This document shows, piece after piece, positions 30,954 through 40,078 of a stretch of DNA of 64,000 nucleotides. The position numbers and the translations under genes were made by a program. Below the pieces are notes generated by a model. That model was given only the letters and a program-made list of their open reading frames with translations. It was not told the origin of the DNA and did not search any database. Each line of letters opens with the position of its first letter. The stretch's first letter is position 1. This DNA is from a virus. The stretch is from IMG/VR virus record IMGVR_UViG_3300043499_000238, positions 47,141 to 111,140 of that record. The stretch is one strand, 5' to 3'.

Positions 30954-31868
30954 ATGACGAGCGAGCAGACAGAGATCCCGGTCAACCCCGAGGACGAGAT
31001 CTTCGACATGTCGAAGTGGTCGACCACGCCCCCGGGCCTGGCCGCCACCGACGACGAGTCGTCACCGGAGACCAAGAACGACGCTCTGCGTCAGATGCTC
31101 GAACCGGCGCGTCCGGGCATCCCGGTGATCGATGATCCGCCACCGGGGACGGCCGAGCTGTTGTGGGGGATCGAGCGTGACGGTCGCCGCTACCGCACGG
31201 CGTTGGTGCGTGAGTTGACCGGCGCCGACGAGGAAGCGATCGCTCGCCTGCCATCGGGCAGCCCCAACTTCAACGTCATGGTGGTCGACCTCCACCTGCG
31301 CTGTGCCGTCACGCAGATCGGCGTGGTCGACGTCGAGCAGGACAAGGACGTGCTCGGTGAGCTGTTGATCTCGGACCGCGACATCCTGTTCAAGGAGGTG
31401 CTCCTCACCACCTACGGCAAGACCCGCGAGTACGAGAACGTCGCCTGCCCGACATGCGGGTTCGAGATGGACCTGCACATCGACATCGAGGGGTTGATCG
31501 AGGTCCGCAACCCGAAGACGTTCGAGAGCGACAAGTTCACCGTCACGCTGCGCGACGGCAAGCAGGTGCTGATGCGCTTCGTCAACGGCAAGGATCAGAT
31601 CTCGGTGTTCCACAGCGGCTCCAAGCGGCTGACCGCCCCCGAGGCCAACACAGCGTTCCTCGCTGCGTGCGTGGAGCGCGTCGACGGCAAGGCGGTGGCC
31701 GACCCCGAGGCGTGGGCGCTCGGGCTGGGGATCGCCGACCGGCGCATACTCGTGGACTCACTGCTGGACATCCCAGCCATCGGCTTCAAGGAGGTTGAAG
31801 TGCCCTGCGACAAGTGTGGAGAGAACCTCCCCACCGTGTTCGGTTGGGCCGACCTTCTACCGAGTTAG
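30954..31868 (+). CDS. Tail-assembly/baseplate protein with two CxxC pairs (gp26-like)
   Basis: The 304-residue product lies between tube and tape measure. It has an acidic start, a middle with LLTTYGKTREYENVACPTCG and a second pair near the C-terminus (VPCDKCGENLPTVFGW). Together these four Cys could bind zinc. T4-type phages carry a gp26-like baseplate hub/assembly protein with Cys pairs in this neighbourhood, so that is my leading call. The other option is the short form of a tail assembly chaperone. Its last 74 bases overlap the next reading frame in the +1/-2 register, a position where programmed frameshifts are common. Confidence 0.72.
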   Translation: MTSEQTEIPVNPEDEIFDMSKWSTTPPGLAATDDESSPETKNDALRQMLEPARPGIPVIDDPPPGTAELLWGIERDGRRYRTALVRELTGADEEAIARLPSGSPNFNVMVVDLHLRCAVTQIGVVDVEQDKDVLGELLISDRDILFKEVLLTTYGKTREYENVACPTCGFEMDLHIDIEGLIEVRNPKTFESDKFTVTLRDGKQVLMRFVNGKDQISVFHSGSKRLTAPEANTAFLAACVERVDGKAVADPEAWALGLGIADRRILVDSLLDIPAIGFKEVEVPCDKCGENLPTVFGWADLLPS

Positions 31869-32040
31869 CTACCAGGCGGTCTACGCCAACTACACCCGGC
31901 TGGTCGAGACGTTCGGCTGGAACCCGACGATCTGCAAGGCACTGACGATCAGAGAGCGCCGGTACTGGATCCAGTACCTCGACTACAAGCAGCGGCTGGA
32001 GCAGTTCAACAAGATGATGGCCCCGACACAGCAGAGGTAG
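31795..32040 (+). CDS. Overlapping small ORF, possible frameshift extension
   Basis: The distinctive part after the overlap (VSYQAVYANYTRLVETFGWN ... KMMAPTQQR, about 58 residues) is helical and hydrophilic, with normal codon use. The frame has only weak starts: TTG 31795 immediately behind GGAGG, or GTG 31816 without a ribosome-binding site. Either it is expressed by coupled re-initiation, or it is joined to the preceding gene by a +1 or -2 shift in 31795-31868. The tape measure starts 7 bases after its stop. In most tailed phages this slot holds the frameshifted tail assembly chaperone. Confidence 0.6.
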   Translation: MKCPATSVERTSPPCSVGPTFYRVSYQAVYANYTRLVETFGWNPTICKALTIRERRYWIQYLDYKQRLEQFNKMMAPTQQR

Positions 32041-32046
32041 GTAGGT

Positions 32047-35000
32047 GTGCCCGAGACAATGATCGGCGGTGGACCGCAACTCCCACCTCGATCTGGTTCG
32101 TGGATCGGTGGCAAGTCCACCCCGCTGACCACCATCGGCGCGCAGGTCAAGGTCGACGGGCTGCGTTCACTGGAGCAGGCGCTGGCGTCGATCGCCAAGC
32201 ACTCCAAGACCATCCGCGACAACTTCGACGCCATCAACAAGGCGGGCCGTACCGGCGGTTCGATCTGGAGCAAGCTCGGTAGCGGAGGCGCAGCGCCCAG
32301 CTCGGGCAACACATCGATGCCGTGGGCCACCCCGCTCATCCAGCGAGGCCCACAGCCGACCATCACGGCTGGCGCACCACAGCGAGCAGCAGCGACGACT
32401 GGTGCGGCTCCTGGCGGCGGCCAGGCGCCTCCGGCGGGCGGAGCCACATCCACTCCGTCTGCTGGAGGCAGTGGGGGCAGCACGATGCCGTGGCTGTCCC
32501 GTACCGGCTTCATGCTCTCGGCGGTCACCACCGGGGCCAACATCCTCAGCAACCGCATCGGGCGCAACATCGCCGAGAGCGCACCCATCTCCTCGCAGAT
32601 GGCGCTCTTCTCCTCGATGTACTCGGGGATGCCGTACCAGGGCCAGGAGATGCGGCGCTTCGATGCGTCGGGTCGCTACGGCGGCACCCGCCAGGATCAG
32701 GCCGCCACCCAGGCGCTCGCTCTGCGCTACGGCCAGACCCCGCAGCAGGCGACCAACTTCATGTCGGGCATCGGCAACATGGTGCAGGCGTTCGGCGGCA
32801 CGATCTCCTCGACGCAGGCGGCCTCGCAGGCCGGTGGCTTCCTCGATCCGATGGTGCTGCGTCGTCAGATCTCCTCGGGCATGACCCCGGCGCGCGTTGG
32901 CGGTCAGGTGCGCAACCCGATGACGGTGGCGCAGGAGTACATCAAGAACTACGAGCAGCGCCGCAACGGCGGCACGAAGCTCAACGAGTTCGACTTCATC
33001 AACCTGCAGACACCTGGCTCGGCGTTGCGCATCACGTTCGCCCGTCTGTACGGACTCGATGACGCCTCGCTCGATCTCATCTCCACCGCCGGGATGCAGA
33101 CCGCACGCGCTGGTGGGTCGCTCAACTACAACTCGTCGGCGGCGATCGCCGGGCAGCTAGGGATGGATCGCAGCAAGCTCGGCCTGCAGGCCACCAGCCT
33201 GCTGACGACCAAGGGCCGCCGTGAGGCCAGCTTCTTCAACCAGAACGAGGGTGGCATGAACACCCAACTGGCCATCGAGGAGTCGACGCAGAAGGCGCTC
33301 ACCGGTCTGGAGGATGCAGCCAGCGGACTGACCAACACCTTCGCCGCACTCGACAAGGTGATCAAGGCAGCGACCGCCGGACTGGGGCTGCTCATGGGCG
33401 GCTCGATGCTCGCTGGTGGCATGGGTGGTGGTGGCGGGTTGCTCGGGTTGCTCAAGGGCGGCAGCCGTTCCGCCGCCGGAGCGCCCGGAGCAGTGACTGC
33501 CGCCTTCGGTGGTGGCGGTGGTGGCGGTATCGCTGGAGGGTTGGCCACGGCGGGGATGGCGATCGGTGGCACCGTGATGGCGGGCAGCGCCATCCAGTCC
33601 GCCGTCAACACCAACAGCCTCGGTGGCTTCGCCGGGTCGGTCGGCAAGGGTGCGGCCGCCGGGGCGATGCTTGGCAGCGTCATCCCCGGCGTCGGCACCA
33701 TCACCGGCATGCTCATCGGTGGAGGCATCGCCGCTGGGCTGTCCGGCGCCAGTTGGCTGACGAGTGGCGACGAGAAGGCCAACGCTGCGGCGCGCGAAGC
33801 CTCAGGTGTCCAGGCGTCGAACATGAGCGACAAGGAGATCATCAGCGCCTTCTTCGACTGGAACCACCATGCCCCGCAGGGGTCGTACGTCCAGGTCGAT
33901 GACTGGAAGAACGTCACCTCCAGCGACCCCGACACGGCGGGACTCATCGACGTCTTCCAGAGACGTCGTGCGACGTTGATCGCTCAGTGGATGCAGGACG
34001 TCATGCAGCGCGACCCCAATGCGTTCACCAGCATGATGAGCCAGCTCGCCAAGGCGGACGAGACGACCCCGGGGAAGGAGGCGCAGGACTGGACCGCCAT
34101 CACGAACGGCTTCCTCGCTCTCGCCTCCAACGCCAAGCCCAGCGACGACGACTACAACTCGTGGGGCGACAAGCTCATCAAGATGTCGCGCGCCGCTCGG
34201 TCACCGTCGTGGAAGAACGCCTACCGAGGCTCGCGTGCGATGTTCGACATGTACACCGAGTACTTCGGTGGCATCGAGCACCCCATGCGGTTCCAACCGA
34301 TCTACACAGAGAAGAACTATGCGGTGATGGATCAGTTCGGGACGTCGCTCTCGGACTACTCCATGGCCAACGTGACGCAGCCGACGGGCGACCCCACCGA
34401 CACGTCGAGCAACACATCGAACACCGCCAACTCGGCGAACTACTCGTACGTCGATCGCATGCCGATGGCGAAGCCGCCCGACGACAGCTCGTGGGGCGGT
34501 CTCGACTCCCGCATGAAGAAGCGCTTGCTCGCACTGTTCGCTGCCTCGGGCGGCTCGGTGCGCCTCGGTGGTGGTGGCGGCACGCGCTCCACCGAGCAGC
34601 AGCGCAAGATGTTCCTCGATCGCCACCGGGTCGACCCCAACGGCGACATCACCTGGGATGGCAAGAAGTGGAGCCTGATCCCCGGCAACGCAGCGGCCGC
34701 ACCGCCCGGGCGGTCGATGCACGAGATCGGTCTCGCCGCCGACCTCGATGGCCCAGGCGTCGGTACGTGGCTGCAGAAGAACGCCTCACGCTTCGGACTC
34801 AAGACGTTCGCCAACGTCAACCACGAGCCGTGGCACGTCCAGCTTTCCGAGCTGCCCAACAGCCGTCGCGAGTACGAGGGCGGTGACTACGGCGCCACCA
34901 GTACCGAAGACCCCGTCGCTGCCACCTCCGAGTCGACCCCGGCGAACGCTGGGTTGGCTGGTTCGATAGGAGCGTCCGGCCTCGGCGGCACGAGTGGTGG

Positions 35001-35757
35001 CGCTCTCAGCCTCGGCATGTCCAGCCTCTCCATCCTGCAGGGCGGTGCCCCAGCGGGTGGTGGCGGTGGTGGGATGGAAGGGACCGGCGGGCAGACCACC
35101 GCCAGCCAGACGGCCGACGTCAACTACTCGGGCAGCGGGCCACTCACCGGCAAGCAGATGGCGCAGATGCTGTACAACCAAGGCTTCCGAGGCGACGCCC
35201 TGGTGATGGCGCTGGCGATCTCCAAGCGCGAGTCGGACTGGGATCCCAGTGCCTACAACCCCAACCGCAGTACCGGTGACGACAGCTACGGCCTGTTCCA
35301 GATCAACATGCTCGGCGATCTCGGTGTGTCGCGGCGCAACGCTTACGGGCTGCACGACAACAAGGATCTGCTCAACCCGAACACCAACATCCGTGTCGCC
35401 TGGGAGATGTCGCAGCACGGCAGCAACTTCAACCCCTGGGGCGGCTACAAGGGGATGGCCGACAACTACAACACCGACATGGACTCGGCCCGCAACATCG
35501 TTGCGAGCATGCACCTCGGTGACGCCTCGTTCGACACCGGCCAGGTCGGTACCGGCGGGCTGGTGCTGCCGAGCGGTGGCGTCGGTCGCAGTGCCACCAG
35601 GCAGGACGTCGCCAGCGGCAATGGTGGTGGTGTTCACGTCCATGTCACGATCCAGTCCACCGGCAACTACACCTACGACGCCCAGCGGTTGGCCAAGGCC
35701 GCCCGCCCGGCACTGGAAGCGGAGTACGCCGAGGTCTCAGCGAAGAGGAACACGTAG
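32047..35757 (+). CDS. Tape measure protein with M15 peptidase and lysozyme-like domains
   Basis: The 1236-residue product sets tail length. Residues 1-800 include helical segments and a Gly/Ala-rich membrane-active stretch (about 435-575). About 820-955 is an M15 (VanY-type) peptidoglycan peptidase with the zinc motifs SMHEIGLAADLDG and NHEPWHVQLSE, and an Arg-rich lead (GGTRSTEQQRKMFLDRHRVD). About 1030-1140 is a lysozyme/SLT-like glycosidase with AISKRESDWDPSAYNPNRST and GLFQINMLGDLG, where the Glu of KRESDWD is the likely catalyst. The end has HVHVTIQSTGNYTYDAQRLA. GTG 32047 is the start. The two hydrolases would open the cell wall during DNA entry. Confidence 0.92.
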   Translation: MPETMIGGGPQLPPRSGSWIGGKSTPLTTIGAQVKVDGLRSLEQALASIAKHSKTIRDNFDAINKAGRTGGSIWSKLGSGGAAPSSGNTSMPWATPLIQRGPQPTITAGAPQRAAATTGAAPGGGQAPPAGGATSTPSAGGSGGSTMPWLSRTGFMLSAVTTGANILSNRIGRNIAESAPISSQMALFSSMYSGMPYQGQEMRRFDASGRYGGTRQDQAATQALALRYGQTPQQATNFMSGIGNMVQAFGGTISSTQAASQAGGFLDPMVLRRQISSGMTPARVGGQVRNPMTVAQEYIKNYEQRRNGGTKLNEFDFINLQTPGSALRITFARLYGLDDASLDLISTAGMQTARAGGSLNYNSSAAIAGQLGMDRSKLGLQATSLLTTKGRREASFFNQNEGGMNTQLAIEESTQKALTGLEDAASGLTNTFAALDKVIKAATAGLGLLMGGSMLAGGMGGGGGLLGLLKGGSRSAAGAPGAVTAAFGGGGGGGIAGGLATAGMAIGGTVMAGSAIQSAVNTNSLGGFAGSVGKGAAAGAMLGSVIPGVGTITGMLIGGGIAAGLSGASWLTSGDEKANAAAREASGVQASNMSDKEIISAFFDWNHHAPQGSYVQVDDWKNVTSSDPDTAGLIDVFQRRRATLIAQWMQDVMQRDPNAFTSMMSQLAKADETTPGKEAQDWTAITNGFLALASNAKPSDDDYNSWGDKLIKMSRAARSPSWKNAYRGSRAMFDMYTEYFGGIEHPMRFQPIYTEKNYAVMDQFGTSLSDYSMANVTQPTGDPTDTSSNTSNTANSANYSYVDRMPMAKPPDDSSWGGLDSRMKKRLLALFAASGGSVRLGGGGGTRSTEQQRKMFLDRHRVDPNGDITWDGKKWSLIPGNAAAAPPGRSMHEIGLAADLDGPGVGTWLQKNASRFGLKTFANVNHEPWHVQLSELPNSRREYEGGDYGATSTEDPVAATSESTPANAGLAGSIGASGLGGTSGGALSLGMSSLSILQGGAPAGGGGGGMEGTGGQTTASQTADVNYSGSGPLTGKQMAQMLYNQGFRGDALVMALAISKRESDWDPSAYNPNRSTGDDSYGLFQINMLGDLGVSRRNAYGLHDNKDLLNPNTNIRVAWEMSQHGSNFNPWGGYKGMADNYNTDMDSARNIVASMHLGDASFDTGQVGTGGLVLPSGGVGRSATRQDVASGNGGGVHVHVTIQSTGNYTYDAQRLAKAARPALEAEYAEVSAKRNT

Positions 35758-37028
35758 TGGCGAACAACGCAGCTCATACCCCAGCCACCGATGCGGTGGG
35801 GCGCCAGCAGGCCAACGCCACGTACACGATCAGCAACGACTACCTCTACCCACGGCGCACCGTGCCGCCGATGTTGCGGCAGTCGTACCTCGATCGCGGC
35901 GCCGAGACCAATCCCTACAAGAACATCGGACTGCTGCGTGGCTTCATCTACCCGATCGACATCAACAGCTCCGAGGCGACGGCGGCGATCACGTCGGGTA
36001 ATGGTGACGACCCGCTGTCGGCATCGGACAAGGCGCGCCAGGAGGTCGTGGACGCCTACAACCTGGCCAACTCAACGGCAGCAGCAGGTGCGACGGTGTT
36101 GGCGGCGGCGCTCGCTGCCACACCGCTGGCAGCGGTTGGTCCGTCGCGCGGCTCGGGCACACTCGCCGCCACCGCCAACGACCCGGTGAAGCAGCCCAAG
36201 CGGATCCGTTACGCCGAGGGCAAGCAGTTCCAGTTCAACCCGATGGCGTTGTCGGTGACGATCGGCATGACCGGCGTGGCTCCCACCGAGACCGTGCAGA
36301 CCGAGGGCACCGCCGGGAGCATGATGGTCGGCCAGGGCGAGACCGGCATCCAGCTCTACTTCGATCGCTCACTGGAGACGGCGGCCGCATCACGAGGTGC
36401 GTTGACGGTCAACGGTCACTCGGTCGATCCGATCTTCGCCGACATCGGTGTGCAGAAGGATCTGTGGGACGTCTACCGGATCATCCTCGGCGGTGACGAG
36501 AACTACTTCTCCAAGATCGGCAACAAGATCATCAACATCGACAACGCATCTGGCGTACAGATGCAGGTGCGCCCCGGTAGCGCCACCGACATGTTCGGCC
36601 GCCTCTTCGACCTCGGTGCCTCCGGTACCAAGGCGTGGGGTCGGCGTGTCGCTCTGTTCTTCAATCCCAACCTCGTGATCATCGGCGACGTCACGAGCAT
36701 CGGCTTCGTGTACGCCGAGTTCAACGCCAACTACGTACCGACCAAGGCCAAGCTCGACCTCGGCATCCAGATCCTGAGCACCACCTCGGAGTCGGGCGCC
36801 GACGCCTTCAACGGCACCGACACCACCACCGACACCACCGACGACAGCACCAGCAGTTCCAGCAGCAGCTCCAGCTCCAGCAGCAACGACGACACTCCCA
36901 ACGCCTCGACCGTCAACGGTGCGGTGCGTACGGTCAACGGCCGTGTCGTCGTCACGCGCTCCACGCCCAACGGTGGTGGCTCGAACACCTACACCGTCAA
37001 CCCAGTCGATCTCCACCTCCAGGTCTGA
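35757..37028 (+). CDS. Tube-initiator/CIS-tube-like baseplate protein
   Basis: The 423-residue product starts at GTG 35757 sharing a base with the tape measure stop. The key motif is KQFQFNPMALSVTIGMTGVA (about residues 157-176), the F-x-F-N-P signature seen in tube-like proteins that cap the baseplate (Afp7/Pvc7 and gp54-like). It is followed by beta strands QLYFDRS and a domain with VALFFNPNLVIIGDVTSIGF. A Ser run near residues 363-377 is a linker to a short C-terminal beta tail. It precedes the LysM gene, which is usual for this class. The role is to seed tube growth. Confidence 0.72.
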   Translation: MANNAAHTPATDAVGRQQANATYTISNDYLYPRRTVPPMLRQSYLDRGAETNPYKNIGLLRGFIYPIDINSSEATAAITSGNGDDPLSASDKARQEVVDAYNLANSTAAAGATVLAAALAATPLAAVGPSRGSGTLAATANDPVKQPKRIRYAEGKQFQFNPMALSVTIGMTGVAPTETVQTEGTAGSMMVGQGETGIQLYFDRSLETAAASRGALTVNGHSVDPIFADIGVQKDLWDVYRIILGGDENYFSKIGNKIINIDNASGVQMQVRPGSATDMFGRLFDLGASGTKAWGRRVALFFNPNLVIIGDVTSIGFVYAEFNANYVPTKAKLDLGIQILSTTSESGADAFNGTDTTTDTTDDSTSSSSSSSSSSSNDDTPNASTVNGAVRTVNGRVVVTRSTPNGGGSNTYTVNPVDLHLQV

Positions 37029-37034
37029 GGCACC

Positions 37035-37301
37035 ATGACCGCTCGCTACGCCAACGAACAGCTCGTCTCGATGCCGCACGCCAGTGGCGTGCAGGTGCAG
37101 ACCGTGATCCGGCGGCCGCACTTCTGGATCAACCAGCCGTACATCACGTACACGCTCACCGCCGCCGATGCGATGTGGACCATCGCCGATCGGTACTACC
37201 TCAACTCGCAGGACTGGTGGGTGATCGCCGATCTCAACCCGCACTTCCCCTGCCCCGACGACTTGCTGTACGGGATGACGCTGCTGATCCCTGTGGGCTG
37301 A
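37035..37301 (+). CDS. LysM-type baseplate protein (gp53-like)
   Basis: The 88-residue product is nearly all one LysM-like domain: YTLTAADAMWTIADRYYLNS followed by WWVIADLNPHFPCPDDLLYG and a strand ending LLIPVG. T4 gp53-type wedge proteins and their relatives in contractile systems have this domain and sit beside the hub. It is coupled to its neighbours (6 bases before, 1 base after). Probable function: joining the hub to the wedge. Confidence 0.85.
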   Translation: MTARYANEQLVSMPHASGVQVQTVIRRPHFWINQPYITYTLTAADAMWTIADRYYLNSQDWWVIADLNPHFPCPDDLLYGMTLLIPVG

Positions 37302-37302
37302 C

Positions 37303-38325
37303 ATGGGCGACACCTTCATGGTCGGTGACCTTGCTCTGCAGGCCACCACGTTCACCATCGAGGAGCGTTGCGGGCAGCACGACCTGCTGTCGATCTCGGG
37401 CACACAGTCGACGGCGTTGACGAAGTACGCCGGGCAGCCCGCCAAGCTGACCGCCTGGCAGGGGTCGGCCACGCGCGCCATCCACGGGTATCTCGACACC
37501 CACGCCATCTCCACCGGCTTCAACAAGGACATGGTCGTCACCGGCTACGTGCTCGGTGCGTCGAGCGTGATGCGCTCGGGCGCCGAGCGCCAGTGGAAGG
37601 ACAAGCGCCCCTTCGACATCGCCCGCGACATCGTGCGTCCCTACGGCTTCTGCCTGGAGATGGACACGTACCAGTACACGATCCCGCTGTTCGTGCAGTC
37701 GGCCGAGAGCGACTGGCAGTTGCTCGCTCGGCTGGCTCAGGAGATCGGCATGGCGCTGATCGGTACCAACGTGGTGATCCGCATGGTCGATCCCTCGTTG
37801 GAGATCCGCCGACGGCGGATGCGGCCGCTCTACAAGTTCAACGTCAACAAGCTCTTCAACTACTCGATCAGTGCCTCGCCGGTACCGCTCGGCTACGAGG
37901 CGCGCGTGTTCGCTGGCGTCGACAAGTTCGGCGAGTCGTTCAGTGTCACCGCCAACCCCGACGCTGCCGTCACCCTGCCAGCGCCGGAGACCGTGCGCTC
38001 ACTGGAGGATGCGATCAGCGCTGCCGAGCGCATCGGGCGGCGACGTCACCGGCTGCGCCGTGCGACGTGCTCGTTGAAGTTCACGCCAGGGCTGCGCTCG
38101 GGCACCACGGTGGCGCTGACCAACGGTGCCGACACCAACGTCTGGTTCGTCCACGAGGCGACGCACGTCAAGTCGTTCGAGGAGAGCTACACCTCGCTCG
38201 TGCTCAACCGCGACGAGGACGACCAGACGGCGACGTCGCCGGTCTGGCAGAGCGTGCAGTGGCCGCAGCCGACGCTCCAGTCGGCGCGCTGGATCGCACC
38301 GTCGCGCTGGGAGCGTGAGCTGTGA
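37303..38325 (+). CDS. Baseplate hub protein (gp27 / late-control D-like)
   Basis: The 340-residue product has the gp27/gpD/VgrG N-terminal pattern: early strand-rich TTFTIEERCGQHDLLSISGT, then FDIARDIVRPYGFCLEMDTY (helix-strand after a tube-like barrel) and SDWQLLARLAQEIGMALIGT, a hallmark helix in these hubs. A C-terminal beta domain ends near VWFVHEATHVKSFEESYTSL. It would form the trimeric hub linking tube and spike. The spike gene follows with a 4-base overlap (GTGA). Confidence 0.88.
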   Translation: MGDTFMVGDLALQATTFTIEERCGQHDLLSISGTQSTALTKYAGQPAKLTAWQGSATRAIHGYLDTHAISTGFNKDMVVTGYVLGASSVMRSGAERQWKDKRPFDIARDIVRPYGFCLEMDTYQYTIPLFVQSAESDWQLLARLAQEIGMALIGTNVVIRMVDPSLEIRRRRMRPLYKFNVNKLFNYSISASPVPLGYEARVFAGVDKFGESFSVTANPDAAVTLPAPETVRSLEDAISAAERIGRRRHRLRRATCSLKFTPGLRSGTTVALTNGADTNVWFVHEATHVKSFEESYTSLVLNRDEDDQTATSPVWQSVQWPQPTLQSARWIAPSRWEREL

Positions 38326-40064
38326 GCCGCGACATCCTCACCCTCTACGAAGCGCGGGTGCGCAAGTTCGATCAGTCGACCGGCGTCGCCACCGTGGTGA
38401 TGCCAGGGCCGTACGGCATGGAGCCGATCGAGGCACCGCCGTTCGCCCGTGGTGTCTTCGACCCGTACACCATCGAGCCGCTCGTGGTCGGCGACCGCGT
38501 GTTGGTGACGATGAGCGAGAACCAGCCGCCCGAGTGGATCTCCTCCAACAGCGACTGGATGGCCAAGGGCGACGATCGCTGGGTCGACATCTACGGCGAC
38601 CGGATGACGGGGACGTTGGAGATCGTTGCTGGCATCGAGTCGCTGCGGCTCGCCCGGTACGGGTTCACCACCCCGCACATGGGCTTCTACAGCGACGACT
38701 TCCTCACTCGCTACGGCTACATCATGGGTACGCCGACGGACCTGCGCGCGGTGAGCACCAGCGGCACGGTGTCGCTGTGGGGAGCGGCCAGCGTTTCGCT
38801 GTCGGCCACCGGTCTCGGGGTCACGATCCCCAACCCGAACATCCTCGACTTCGGTGCTACCACCCGGCAGATGCTCAACCTCTACGGGTCGACGTACGCC
38901 GCTGGTGTCCAGGGGAGCACGCTGTTCCTCCGCACGGGCGGTGGCTTCAACATCTACCGAGGCGGCGTCTTTGCACCTGGCGTTGCCGATCCCGGTGGCG
39001 GTGTCAACGTCTTCACGATCCGCAGCGACGGTGTGATCGAGGGCTTCACACGCATCCAGGGTGTGATGCGGCCGCAGACGGGCGCTGGTGTGTGGGGCAG
39101 CGGTTCGTCCTACATCGCCTTCTACAACGCCACGACTGACCCTGACGCTCTCGGCACACGCACTGGCTACGTCGGCTTCTCAGGTACCGACATGTACCTC
39201 AACAACGAGAACGGAGTGAACACTCGCATCGCCTCCGGCTCGGGCGTGCTGCTCTTCATCCAGAACGTCACCGAGGTCAGTCGCATCGAGCCAAGCGGCC
39301 AGGCGTGGGGTCGCACCATCGGCACCTACAACACCACGAGCGGATTCGACATCCGCACCGATGGTCGGTTCATCTCCTCGATGGACGGCGGCTCTGCCTA
39401 CAACTGGATGATCAACATGGGTGCGGCCGACACCAACGGCGGCGTCTTCCTGACACTGCGCCGCGGCACTCCCACCGCTGCGCAGATCGGCTCGATCACT
39501 CAGGTCTCCACGACAGGTGTCAACTTCAACCAGACATCGCACGGCCCATGGAAGGGCAACGTTCGAGATCTCGATGACGACGAGGCACTGGAAAGGTTGG
39601 CGCGCTGGCGCCCCGTCGCTTACCAGTGGAAGTTCGACGCCGACGGCATGCAGGACGAGGAGGGCACTCCGAGCGGAGACATCCAGCACGGCTTCATCGC
39701 CCAGGAGCTGTACGAGGTACAACCCACCGCCGTCACCAAGGGCTTCGGTGTGCAGACCGAGGAGAAGGTGTGGGCCGAGCGCAAGGCCAACCACGAGGCG
39801 GCGCAAGCGGTACGTGAGATCGAGATCGAGGAGTGGGAGCAGCTCGACCCCGAGACTCGTAGCGCCCCGCCCGAGCGCATCGCTGACTTCGATGAGCCGG
39901 ATCCGTTCATGCCGTGGGGGCAGGACAACTCCAAGCTCGTGCCCGACATGGTGGCTGCGATGCAGGCGATACTGCGAAAGGTCGAAGCGCAGGAGGACGA
40001 GATCGCTGCGCTGCGAGATGAGGTAGCGCTGTTGCGGTCAGCCCCGGGCGGAGAGACCAGCTAA
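38322..40064 (+). CDS. Spike: gp5-like OB domain, beta fibre and S74 chaperone domain
   Basis: The 580-residue product begins with a gp5-type OB fold (about 5-75: ARVRKFDQSTGVATVVMPGP, then VVGDRVLVTMSENQPPEWI) that docks on the hub. Residues about 90-395 are a strand-rich fibre with Gly/Ser/Asn turns. A C-terminal S74 intramolecular chaperone begins near residue 405 with TSHGPWKGNVRDLDDDEALE; the Ser and Lys five residues apart match the self-cleaving dyad spacing. HGFIAQELYEVQPTAV is typical of the domain. A final coiled coil (ILRKVEAQEDEIAALRDEVA) ends it. It is unusual that the spike itself carries the S74 chaperone. Confidence 0.85.
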   Translation: MSRDILTLYEARVRKFDQSTGVATVVMPGPYGMEPIEAPPFARGVFDPYTIEPLVVGDRVLVTMSENQPPEWISSNSDWMAKGDDRWVDIYGDRMTGTLEIVAGIESLRLARYGFTTPHMGFYSDDFLTRYGYIMGTPTDLRAVSTSGTVSLWGAASVSLSATGLGVTIPNPNILDFGATTRQMLNLYGSTYAAGVQGSTLFLRTGGGFNIYRGGVFAPGVADPGGGVNVFTIRSDGVIEGFTRIQGVMRPQTGAGVWGSGSSYIAFYNATTDPDALGTRTGYVGFSGTDMYLNNENGVNTRIASGSGVLLFIQNVTEVSRIEPSGQAWGRTIGTYNTTSGFDIRTDGRFISSMDGGSAYNWMINMGAADTNGGVFLTLRRGTPTAAQIGSITQVSTTGVNFNQTSHGPWKGNVRDLDDDEALERLARWRPVAYQWKFDADGMQDEEGTPSGDIQHGFIAQELYEVQPTAVTKGFGVQTEEKVWAERKANHEAAQAVREIEIEEWEQLDPETRSAPPERIADFDEPDPFMPWGQDNSKLVPDMVAAMQAILRKVEAQEDEIAALRDEVALLRSAPGGETS

Positions 40065-40065
40065 C

Positions 40066-40071
40066 TAGTGT
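40066..40071 (+). promoter_or_regulatory. -10 element before the lysis genes
   Basis: TAGTGT, continuing TGGCTGC, lies 7 bases before ATG 40079. The hexamer is close behind the spike stop. It probably drives the lysis genes separately. Confidence 0.5.
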
Positions 40072-40078
40072 TGGCTGC

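Noticed and set aside
36842-36890. Ser run in the CIS-tube-like protein as a frameshift or assembly artefact
   Set aside because: The frame continues correctly on both sides into a plausible C-terminal beta segment; it reads as a linker.
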